Shown here in pieces: positions 42,373 to 49,696 of a stretch of 64,000 nucleotides of DNA (positions within the stretch are counted from its first letter, which is position 1; each line of letters opens with the position of its first letter). The notes below the pieces were generated by a model, which made no database searches, was not told the DNA's origin, and saw only the letters and a program-made list of their open reading frames with translations. The stretch spans positions 786,501-850,500 of the forward strand of contig NZ_CP049616.1 in the NCBI RefSeq assembly GCF_011068285.1, given 5' to 3'. The translations under genes and the position numbers were made by a program. The stretch is from Flagellimonas oceani. Lineage in GTDB: Bacteria; Bacteroidota; Bacteroidia; Flavobacteriales; Flavobacteriaceae.

Positions 42373-43207
42373 ATGTCCAATATTGTAAATAAGCTTTGGG
42401 GTTTTTGCCATACTCTAAGACATGAAGGTGTCGATTATGCTGATTATATAGAAGAATTAACCTATCTACTTTTTCTAAAGATAGCGGAAGAAAGGAGTAT
42501 TGAAATTCCTGAAAAGCTCAATTGGGTGTCATTAACAACTTCTTCCGATAAAAATTTATTAGAAAATTATAATGTAATCCTTAAAGGGTTGAGTGAGCAA
42601 CAGGGTATACTTAGAGAGATTTTTAGTGAACCAATTGCTAAGATTCATAATTCGAGTAGCCTCCGAAAACTTTTAAATCTTATAGATGAAGTAAATTGGT
42701 CTAATTATGATTTAGATGTCCTTGGTGCTACATTTGAAGGACTGTTGGAAAAAGCAGCTAGCGAGAGCAAAAAGGGGGCAGGGCAGTACTTCACACCGAG
42801 ACCTCTAATAAGGTCAATTGTTAACGTAATGAAACCTAATCCCTTTGAAACACCAACTTTTAAAGTTTCTGATGTTGCCTGTGGAACCGCAGGGTTCATT
42901 ACAGAAAGTTATGAGTGGTTTAAGAAAAAACATGATTATCAAGAATTATCAAAAAAACAAAAACAAAAACTACTTAATGAAACCTATTACGGTCAGGAAT
43001 TAGTAATTAGACCACGCAGGTTAGCAATGATGAATCTATATCTTCACGGATTGAGCCCAAATATTGAATTAGGGGATACCATTTATGAACCAAGACCAGT
43101 TGAACTGGTTTCATGTATCCTTACAAACCCTCCTTTTGGTACAAGAGGAGCTGACAATATCCCTGATCGTGATTTTAAAGTTAAGACTACCAATAAACAA
43201 TTGAATT
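42373..43207 (+). pseudogene. hsdM: hsdM 5' part, interrupted by an IS3-family element
   Basis: The fragment encodes the N-terminal helical domain and the start of the methyltransferase domain, with SAM motif DVACGTAGF and the catalytic NPPFG. It reads into the IS after TTNKQLN, where intact HsdM proteins continue with FLQH-type sequence. It belongs to a different HsdM subgroup from the element A copy. With the C-terminus on the far side of the IS and a stretch missing, the methyltransferase is very probably dead. Confidence 0.9.
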
Positions 43208-43274
43208 TGTAGCCTTCCCTAAAAATAGGACAGTTTAAAATTCAGATTTTCTAACTTTAAATTTTAACTGTCAC

Positions 43275-43541
43275 ATGAAAAAAAGCAAGTTTACCGAGAG
43301 CCAGATCATCAAGGCACTGAAAGAGAACGAACAGGGCCGCAAGGTGGGTGATATATCCCGTGAGATGGGCATTGACACCAGCACATTTTATTATTGGAGG
43401 AAGAAGTACGGGGGGATGGAAGTGGCCCATATGAAGCGCTTGAAGGAACTCGAGGAGGAGAACCGCAAGCTCAAGCAGATGTACGCCGATGCCAGCCTTG
43501 ACATCCGCATGCTCAAGGACGTACTGTCAAAAAAGTTCTAG
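43275..43541 (+). CDS. IS3-family transposase OrfA
   Basis: An 88-residue HTH protein (MKKSKFTESQIIKALKENEQ, then VGDISREMGIDTSTFYYWRKKYGG) with a leucine-zipper-like end (LKELEEENRKLKQMYADASL). It ends LSKKF* just after the slippery run A-AAA-AAG (43529-43535), from which a -1 shift enters orfB. Confidence 0.95.
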   Translation: MKKSKFTESQIIKALKENEQGRKVGDISREMGIDTSTFYYWRKKYGGMEVAHMKRLKELEEENRKLKQMYADASLDIRMLKDVLSKKF

Positions 43542-44413
43542 GGCCTTCCGACAAGAAGCAGCGCGCCAAATACCTCCAGGAGGCCTATTCGGTATGTGTA
43601 TCGCGTTCCTGTGGGGTACTGGACCTTGCACGGTCGATGTGGTACTACCATGGCAAAAGGGACGACACCGAGGTGGTCGACGCCCTTTCCAGGCTGGCCG
43701 AAGAGCTGCCGACAAGGGGATTCGAGGTATATTACAAGCGTTTGCGTCGCGAAGGCCACTACTGGAACAGGAAACGGGTGTTGAGGGTCTACAGGTCCAT
43801 GAACCTAAAGCTCAGGAGGAAGCACAAGAAGAGGCTTCCCGCAAGGACAAAGAACCCATTGGAGGCCCCGATGGAGCTCAACGAGGTGTGGAGCATGGAC
43901 TTTATGGCCGATGTCCTGTCCGATGGAAGGAAGATAAGGGTGTTCAATGTCATGGACGATTGCAACCGGGAGGCACTGGCCATGGATGTGGGGCTTAACT
44001 ATCCGGCGATAAGGGTCGTGGAGACCTTATCACAATTGGAGCAAGAGATAGGCCTGCCAAAGACCATACGCTGCGATAACGGTCCGGAGTTCATATCCAA
44101 GGCCCTATCGCAATGGTGCAAGAGCAGACGGGTGGAGCTGCAGTTCATCCAGCCCGGCAAGCCCATGCAGAACGGATATATGGAACGCCTCAACAGGTTT
44201 TACAGGGAAGATGTGCTAGATGCCTATTGGTTCAACGACCTGCACCAAGTAAGGACACTGACCCAAAAATGGATGGAGGATTACAATACAAGGCATCCCC
44301 ATTCATCAATCGGGGATATGCCGCCCAGGGAATACAAGAACCGTTTCGGGGAAGAATTCTTCCCCGAAACGGACAACATTAATGATAATTTTATGAATTT
44401 AGCGATGTCCTAA
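43532..44413 (+). CDS. IS3-family transposase OrfB (by -1 frameshift)
   Basis: The frame continues from the slippery site as KKVLGPSDKKQRAKYLQEAY. The rve/DDE integrase core follows: first Asp in WSMDFMADVL, second in IRCDNGPEF, and Glu in GYMERLNRFYREDVLDAYW. It runs uninterrupted to the end LAMS. An internal ATG at 43637 exists, but the full protein is probably OrfAB. Appears intact. Confidence 0.93.
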   Translation, partial: KVLGPSDKKQRAKYLQEAYSVCVSRSCGVLDLARSMWYYHGKRDDTEVVDALSRLAEELPTRGFEVYYKRLRREGHYWNRKRVLRVYRSMNLKLRRKHKKRLPARTKNPLEAPMELNEVWSMDFMADVLSDGRKIRVFNVMDDCNREALAMDVGLNYPAIRVVETLSQLEQEIGLPKTIRCDNGPEFISKALSQWCKSRRVELQFIQPGKPMQNGYMERLNRFYREDVLDAYWFNDLHQVRTLTQKWMEDYNTRHPHSSIGDMPPREYKNRFGEEFFPETDNINDNFMNLAMS

Positions 44414-44429
44414 AAGGGGGAAGGCTACA

Positions 44430-44820
44430 TGCGAATGTAAAAGCAATAGTTATTTTTCTTGAAACGGGAATTCCAACGGATGAAGTTTGGATATACGATG
44501 GTAGAACAAATATCAAAAGTGTAACTAAAAAAAATAGACCATTAAATAGTTCGCACTTCGAAGAATTCGAAAAGGTTTATGGTACTAACCCCAATGGTAA
44601 AGATAGTCGAAAAGAATCTTTGCGTTTTAAGCGGTTTTCAAAAGAAGAAATAATAAAACAAAATTACAGGTTAGATTTCACATGGTTAAAAGAAGAATTA
44701 AGTTCTGAAATAACAGAAATTTCAGACCCTCATGAGTTAGCCTTGAATTTGATTGATGAATTGGAAATTATTACAGATAACTTTAAAGAAGTAATTCAAC
44801 TACTTGATGAAAATGAATAA
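44430..44820 (+). pseudogene. hsdM: hsdM 3' part beyond the IS3 element
   Basis: In frame after the IS end the sequence reads HANVKAIVIFLETGIPTDEVW and then IYDGRTNIKSV. That is the normal HsdM section after the LPxGxFxPY region. It continues to the C-terminal helix pair ending LLDENE. By comparison with the family, some 70 residues between NKQLN and this point are missing. An internal ATG at 44620 could yield only a useless C-terminal peptide. Confidence 0.85.
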
Positions 44821-46309
44821 AAAAATACCTGAGAGTTGGATTTACGTAAAACTTGATGAAGTTATAATATACGGTAAAGGTAAAAAACCAAAGGTTCTCA
44901 GAAACAAAAATTTCAAAGATTCAATTCCCTATCTAGATATAAAAGCTATTGAGACTGGTAATATAGATAGATGGGCGGATAAATTCTCATCAAGAATAAC
45001 ATCAAGTGAAGAGTTGGTTTTAGTATGGGATGGATCTAGAAGTGGTTGGGTAGGTCTTAGTAAAGATGGTGCATTAGGTTCAACTTTGGTGGCCATAAAA
45101 CCAGTTGTCATCAATAAAACCTACTTATTCTATTTTCTTAAGAGTAAGTTTAAATATCTAAATCAAAACACAAAAGGAGTTGGCATACCGCATGTCGATT
45201 CTATAGTTTTCTCGAATTTAAAGTTCCCGCTTGCTCCTCTAATTATTCAGAAAAAAATCGCAAAGAGGATAGATTTGCTTTTTACCAAACTAGATAAAAG
45301 CAAATCATCTCTTTTAAAAATTACTAATCTAATAGAGGATTTCAAAAATATTGTATTAAACGGCACCTTATCGGGTTCATTAATTTCAGAGGAAGTCGCA
45401 TATAGCGAATATCATGTTGAGGATTTAATTCATGGTTTGAAATATGGTACTTCTAAAAAATCAGATTATGATAATAAAGGTACTCCAGTTTTAAGAATAC
45501 CTAACCTGGTAAACTTCGCATTAGATCAATCAGATTTAAAATTTTCCAGTTTGACAGATACTGAGATTAAAAATTATTACTTAAAAGAAGGTGATTTATT
45601 ATTAATCAGATCTAACGGGAGTTTGAATCTTTTGGGAAGGACCTCTATTGTTTCAAAGGAATTTGAAGGTATGTGTTATGCTGGTTATCTAATCCGAATC
45701 AGACCAAAAGCTGATATTATAGATTCAAAATTTTTGAATTATGCCTTCCATTCTAAGTTTGTTAGAGACCAAATAGTTGGAACATCAAGATCCACAAGTG
45801 GCGTAAATAATATTAATAGCAAAGAGATTAACAGAATAAAGATTTTAATCCCTCCAATGGGAATTCAGAAAAAATTGGTGACAAAAATTGAAACTTTATT
45901 GAAGTCTATAGATAGAGCTTATTCGGAAAGCCTAAAAATTAAGGACAAAGTAGAGCTCTTATATCAGTCAATATTAGATAAGGCATTTTCTGGAGATTTG
46001 ATAAAAACAAAAGATGTTGAAGGCTTTTCCAAAGATTTGTTAAAACAAATAAAAAGAGAGAAAGAACTTGTTTTAAGTAAAGAAAAAGAGAGAAAAAGAC
46101 TTATAAATCGTACAAAAAAAGAAAAAAGAAAACTTATGGATATACTAGAAATTTTGCAAGCACATAATTCACGTATGAAAACTAAAGAATTATGGGAAAA
46201 ATCAAAATATAAGGATGATATTGATGCCTTTTACGCAGCACTTAAGCAAGAAGTCAATCAAAACAAAATAAAAGAAAGTAAAGACAAAGAATATTTGGAA
46301 ATTGTTTAA
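44807..46309 (+). CDS. hsdS: Type I restriction specificity subunit HsdS
   Basis: A 500-residue HsdS with two target-recognition regions (starting IPESWIYVKLDEVI and YHVEDLIHGLKYGTSKKSDY). Each is followed by a conserved helical spacer (PLIIQKKIAKRIDLLFTKLD and PPMGIQKKLVTKIETLLKSI). The long C-terminal extension (about 400-500) is lysine-rich coiled coil with a helical end, longer than in the element A HsdS. Its start overlaps the end of the hsdM remnant, and its stop overlaps the ATPase gene. Intact, although its methyltransferase partner is broken. Confidence 0.9.
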   Translation: MKMNKKIPESWIYVKLDEVIIYGKGKKPKVLRNKNFKDSIPYLDIKAIETGNIDRWADKFSSRITSSEELVLVWDGSRSGWVGLSKDGALGSTLVAIKPVVINKTYLFYFLKSKFKYLNQNTKGVGIPHVDSIVFSNLKFPLAPLIIQKKIAKRIDLLFTKLDKSKSSLLKITNLIEDFKNIVLNGTLSGSLISEEVAYSEYHVEDLIHGLKYGTSKKSDYDNKGTPVLRIPNLVNFALDQSDLKFSSLTDTEIKNYYLKEGDLLLIRSNGSLNLLGRTSIVSKEFEGMCYAGYLIRIRPKADIIDSKFLNYAFHSKFVRDQIVGTSRSTSGVNNINSKEINRIKILIPPMGIQKKLVTKIETLLKSIDRAYSESLKIKDKVELLYQSILDKAFSGDLIKTKDVEGFSKDLLKQIKREKELVLSKEKERKRLINRTKKEKRKLMDILEILQAHNSRMKTKELWEKSKYKDDIDAFYAALKQEVNQNKIKESKDKEYLEIV

Positions 46310-47910
46310 TGCGTATAGATAGGGTAAAAATAATAGATTATAAGAATCTAAAGGATTTCACAATTAATCTTGATAAATCCAAGATGGAAACGATACTTCT
46401 TGGTCAAAATGCTACAGGAAAGTCAAATTTCATTGAAGCTCTTGTCTTGATTTTTAAGCATTTGGATTTAGAATCGAAACCACCTTTTGAATACAAGATA
46501 GAGTATGAACTTAGAAATTTCCAGATTAAAGTTGAATGTATTAATAGTAGATATAAATTCCAAGCTAACACAATTTTAAAAGCCAATATACACGGAGAAA
46601 AAAAGAAATTGGTTAGCTTAAATTCAATAACTAACAAAGAGTTTTTTGTAAATAAGAACATTTATCTTCCTAAATATGTTTTTACCTATTATTCTGGTGT
46701 CAGTAATAAATTAAAGGATCATTTTGATGATCATCAAAAAAGGTTTTACGAAAAATCTATTAAGAAAGGTGTTACAAAAGATGATGTAGAGGATTTAAGA
46801 CGATTATTTTATGTCCAACTTGTCCATTCCTACTTTGTATTACTTGCTTATTTTTCTTTCGACGACGAAGAAAAATCATCTTCGAAATTCCTTAGTGAGA
46901 TACTTAATATTAAAGATTTAGAGTCCATTCTGTTTGTTTTAAATAAGCCTCACTGGGGGAAAAAGGGAACTTTTTGGGGAGCAAAAGGACTCGTAAATGA
47001 ATTTCTTCAGAAGGTATGGGAATACAGTTTAGCTCCAATTTACAACGAAGAGAATATTCCGTTAGACTTTAGAAGAAGCGCTAAAAGAGAATTGTTGTAT
47101 CTTTTTATAAAAGGAAAAGATGAGCTTAGGGAGATAGCATCGTTTTATAATTCAAATACCGATTTTTTTAAAGCACTTGAAAGCACTTATATTTCGGATT
47201 TAATATTTGAAGTAAGAGTTAAAGTAAAGAAACAAGGTGTTAAAGGTGATATAACTTTTAAGGAATTAAGTGAAGGAGAACAACAATTATTAACTGTTCT
47301 TGGGCTTTTAAAATTTACAAGAGATGAAGAATCACTAATTCTATTGGATGAACCCGATACTCACTTAAATCCCATCTGGAAATGGAAATATAGAGAATTT
47401 TTAAAAGATGTTGTAAATAAGCCAGAAACAACACAAATAATAATGAATACACATGATCCGCTGGTAATTGGAAGTCTGGTAAAAGAAGAGGTTCGTGTAT
47501 TTAAACGGGATATGGAACTTAAGAAGGTTGTAGCGGCGGAGCCAGAAGTTGACCCAAAAGGGTTGGGTGTTGCTGGTATTTTAACAAGCGAATTATTTGG
47601 ACTTTCCTCAACATTGGACAAAGAAACTTTAGGGCTACTTAAGCGACGTAATGAACTTATTTCCAAACAAGATACAGAAGAACTATCCGATAACGAAAGA
47701 GCTGAATTAAGGGCTTTATTTGAGCATTTAAGCTCTTTGGGAATAAATACTACTGATAGGGATCCACTATACCAAAAATTTATTGTGGCGGTTGGTAAAA
47801 GAGAGGAGTTTTTCATCGAAAATCCTACAGAGGAAAATATAAAACGCCAGAATGAAATAGCCATGGATATTCTCAATGAAATAATCTCAGAGGAAGGGGG
47901 TAGCGAATGA
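46309..47910 (+). CDS. AAA ATPase, Septu PtuA-like
   Basis: The 533-residue ATPase has an SMC/RecF-type head. Walker A GQNATGKS is at 32-39, the ABC signature LSEGEQQLL near 321-329, Walker B SLILLDEPDTHLNP near 342-355 and an H-loop in IMNTHDPLVI. The middle (about 120-300) is a helical insert. Its start overlaps the hsdS stop and its own end overlaps an HNH nuclease gene. An ATPase of this type paired with an HNH protein is the composition of the Septu (PtuAB) anti-phage system. The C-terminal tail is acidic and helical. Confidence 0.8.
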   Translation: MRIDRVKIIDYKNLKDFTINLDKSKMETILLGQNATGKSNFIEALVLIFKHLDLESKPPFEYKIEYELRNFQIKVECINSRYKFQANTILKANIHGEKKKLVSLNSITNKEFFVNKNIYLPKYVFTYYSGVSNKLKDHFDDHQKRFYEKSIKKGVTKDDVEDLRRLFYVQLVHSYFVLLAYFSFDDEEKSSSKFLSEILNIKDLESILFVLNKPHWGKKGTFWGAKGLVNEFLQKVWEYSLAPIYNEENIPLDFRRSAKRELLYLFIKGKDELREIASFYNSNTDFFKALESTYISDLIFEVRVKVKKQGVKGDITFKELSEGEQQLLTVLGLLKFTRDEESLILLDEPDTHLNPIWKWKYREFLKDVVNKPETTQIIMNTHDPLVIGSLVKEEVRVFKRDMELKKVVAAEPEVDPKGLGVAGILTSELFGLSSTLDKETLGLLKRRNELISKQDTEELSDNERAELRALFEHLSSLGINTTDRDPLYQKFIVAVGKREEFFIENPTEENIKRQNEIAMDILNEIISEEGGSE

Positions 47911-48707
47911 TTCATATCGATTTATTAAATAACCCGCCACCTCAAGATTGGATTGATCGGGCGGATGCAGTAACTCAGCAATTGCTAGAAGCCGAGGATA
48001 TAGAAACGAGGAATCAAATTATTGATGACAACCAAGCATTATGGGCTGAATTGCGAGAGCATCTTAGTAATATAAGTTACAGAAAATGCTGGTACTCCGA
48101 ATCTATTAATGACGGAGCCTATTGTCATGTGGACCATTTTCGTCCAAAGAAAAAGGCGATTAATGAAGCTGGAGGAGATGAAGGCGGATATTGGTGGTTA
48201 GCTTTTGATTGGAGAAATTATAGGTTTTCAGCCCCTGCTAACAATGTGCCTAAAAGGGACTACTTTCATGTTAACGCTAACAGAGCTCAGAGTATTATCG
48301 ACCCTATTGAAGCGGAAGATATACTTTTTCTTGACCCAACAGAGATTGATGATCCCCCAAAGTTATCCTACGATATTGAAGGAAAGGTTAACCCTAAATC
48401 TGCAGATGAAAATTCAAGAGATTATCTTCAAGCAGAATATACCATAAGGAGACTTAAATTAAACGAAAAATTTATCGAAGCAAGAAAAGATAGATTTCGA
48501 AGAGCTTCTTATTTAATTCAAGATATTTCAAGATTGCTAATACTTCAAAATCAGCAATTTGATTTGTTTAGGAGACAAACGATTAAAAATAACATGCAAG
48601 AATTAAAACAACTTGCAAATCCAAGTTCTGAATATTCTGCTGCAGTTAAATATTGTTTAAAAAGTAGTGGATTTGAGTGGGCTCTTGAGATAGCAATAGC
48701 TGCTTAA
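47907..48707 (+). CDS. HNH endonuclease-like protein, Septu PtuB-like
   Basis: The 266-residue protein contains CWYSESINDGAYCHVDHFRP (Cys61, Cys73, Asp76-His77), then GGYWWLAFDWRNYRFSAPAN and a following KRDYF. This is the HNH pattern of the TIGR02646/PtuB group, found with retrons and Septu. The core D-H and N residues are present; the second cysteine pair of some relatives is not. It overlaps the ATPase gene by four bases, so the two are surely co-expressed. The likely role is DNA cleavage upon phage infection, licensed by the ATPase. Confidence 0.78.
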   Translation: MIHIDLLNNPPPQDWIDRADAVTQQLLEAEDIETRNQIIDDNQALWAELREHLSNISYRKCWYSESINDGAYCHVDHFRPKKKAINEAGGDEGGYWWLAFDWRNYRFSAPANNVPKRDYFHVNANRAQSIIDPIEAEDILFLDPTEIDDPPKLSYDIEGKVNPKSADENSRDYLQAEYTIRRLKLNEKFIEARKDRFRRASYLIQDISRLLILQNQQFDLFRRQTIKNNMQELKQLANPSSEYSAAVKYCLKSSGFEWALEIAIAA

Positions 48708-49128
48708 AGAGTCAAAGCCTAACAGTATTTTTTGAAGTTTGTATTGACTTAACAAAAAGTCCCTTCATAATCCAGTATTTAATTAATTGAATTCCCATCA
48801 AGAACAGTTAATTGTGTAAGTGTCCCTAAAAATATAGCCTTACACCTTACCCATTCTAGGGAAGGCTACAAAGCCTTCAAAAACAGGGAAGCCTTCACAT
48901 TAAAATCCCAAAACTGGCGTTTTTGAGCATCGGGCGATTCGAAAGTTTTGGAGTTATCAACATAGGCGTTTCAAATTCCCATACCATTTGATGCTAATTT
49001 GCATCAATAAAACACATTCATAATCAAATAATATTTTATTTTCAAACATCTGAATGTCAATAATTTATATTGATTTAAACTCTACTTTTCATACAGCAAA
49101 ATTGCTCTAAAACCAAAAGCAAAACTGT
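48708..49128. other. Intergenic region with an IS-end relic
   Basis: There is no gene, and in particular no hsdR. At 48857-48870 the 14 bases TAGGGAAGGCTACA are the exact complement of the IS3 left end (43208-43221). It is followed by a 7-bp hairpin (GAAGGCT / AGCCTTC). The rest is AT-rich and leads into the traE promoter region. Confidence 0.65.
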
Positions 49129-49132
49129 ATGA
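49089..49132 (+). promoter_or_regulatory. Inverted repeat covering the traE start codon
   Basis: TCATACAG and CTGTATGA are complementary. The second arm contains the ATG of traE. If formed in mRNA it would hide the start of the first transfer gene. Confidence 0.4.
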
Positions 49133-49416
49133 AAAAAACGACACAACTTACCGCTTTTTTAACCCTGATTTCCACCCCATCATTTGCCCAGATCGGGGGC
49201 ATTGAGGATTCCGTCAACGATGTTTCCGATACCATCAGGGCCATCTTCCCCATCATCCTAGGGGTCATCTTTTTGATCGGCTTCCTCTTTAATGCCGGAC
49301 ATTTTTTTGGTGAGAACGCCGATTTAAAAAAGGGCATTACAAGAGTGCTCGTCTTTGTACTGATTGCAGGAGCCGTAGTAGGCATTTTTACTTACCTCAT
49401 TGGCATCGTAGTTTAA
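49129..49416 (+). CDS. traE: TraE-like (DUF4134) conjugal transfer protein, VirB2/pilin-like
   Basis: A 95-residue protein with a signal peptide (MKKTTQLTAFLTLISTPSFA) and two hydrophobic helices (IFPIILGVIFLIGFLFNAGH and VLVFVLIAGAVVGIFTYLIG), as in VirB2/TrbC pilins. In CTnDOT-type elements TraE (DUF4134) opens the transfer operon, as here. Followed after one base by traF. Confidence 0.85.
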   Translation: MKKTTQLTAFLTLISTPSFAQIGGIEDSVNDVSDTIRAIFPIILGVIFLIGFLFNAGHFFGENADLKKGITRVLVFVLIAGAVVGIFTYLIGIVV

Positions 49417-49417
49417 T

Positions 49418-49696
49418 ATGAAAAAGTACGAGGTCTACAGGAACATCCGTAAACGGGCCATCATCATGGGACTGCCCATCTCGCTCTTTGCCCTGATGAT
49501 GGTCTCGATCATCGGTTCGCTGCTCATCATCATTTTTTCCTTTAGCCTAGCGATTATCCTGTCCGTGTCGGTATTCAACATAACCCTATACGGGGCACTC
49601 ACCTATATGACCCGACGGCCTCACTTGGTACAGGTACAAAAAACATTCCCAAAGACCATCAGCAATAAAAGACTCAGCTCCATTTATTATGAATAA
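49418..49696 (+). CDS. traF: TraF-like (DUF4133) conjugal transfer protein, VirB3-like
   Basis: A 92-residue inner-membrane protein with a basic N-terminus (KYEVYRNIRKRA). Two membrane segments follow (IMGLPISLFALMMVSIIGSL and a second near 42-60), as in VirB3. It overlaps the VirB4-type gene by eight bases. Confidence 0.85.
   Translation: MKKYEVYRNIRKRAIIMGLPISLFALMMVSIIGSLLIIIFSFSLAIILSVSVFNITLYGALTYMTRRPHLVQVQKTFPKTISNKRLSSIYYE

Larger units (their letters stand above)
43208..44429 (+). mobile_element. IS3-family insertion sequence
   Basis: Ends: TGTAGCCTTCCC at 43208-43219 and its exact complement GGGAAGGCTACA at 44418-44429. Similarity continues inwards (TAGGACA / TGTCCTA). It carries overlapping orfA and orfB. 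No target-site duplication is seen: the flanks GAATT and TGCGA differ. Together with the hsdM sequence missing at this point, this suggests a deletion next to the IS. Its GC content is much higher than that of the flanking genes. Confidence 0.9.

Noticed and set aside
43489..43998. Third open frame across the IS3 transposase
   Set aside because: GC-rich DNA gives long open shadows; the DDE motifs lie in the orfB frame reached from the slippery site.
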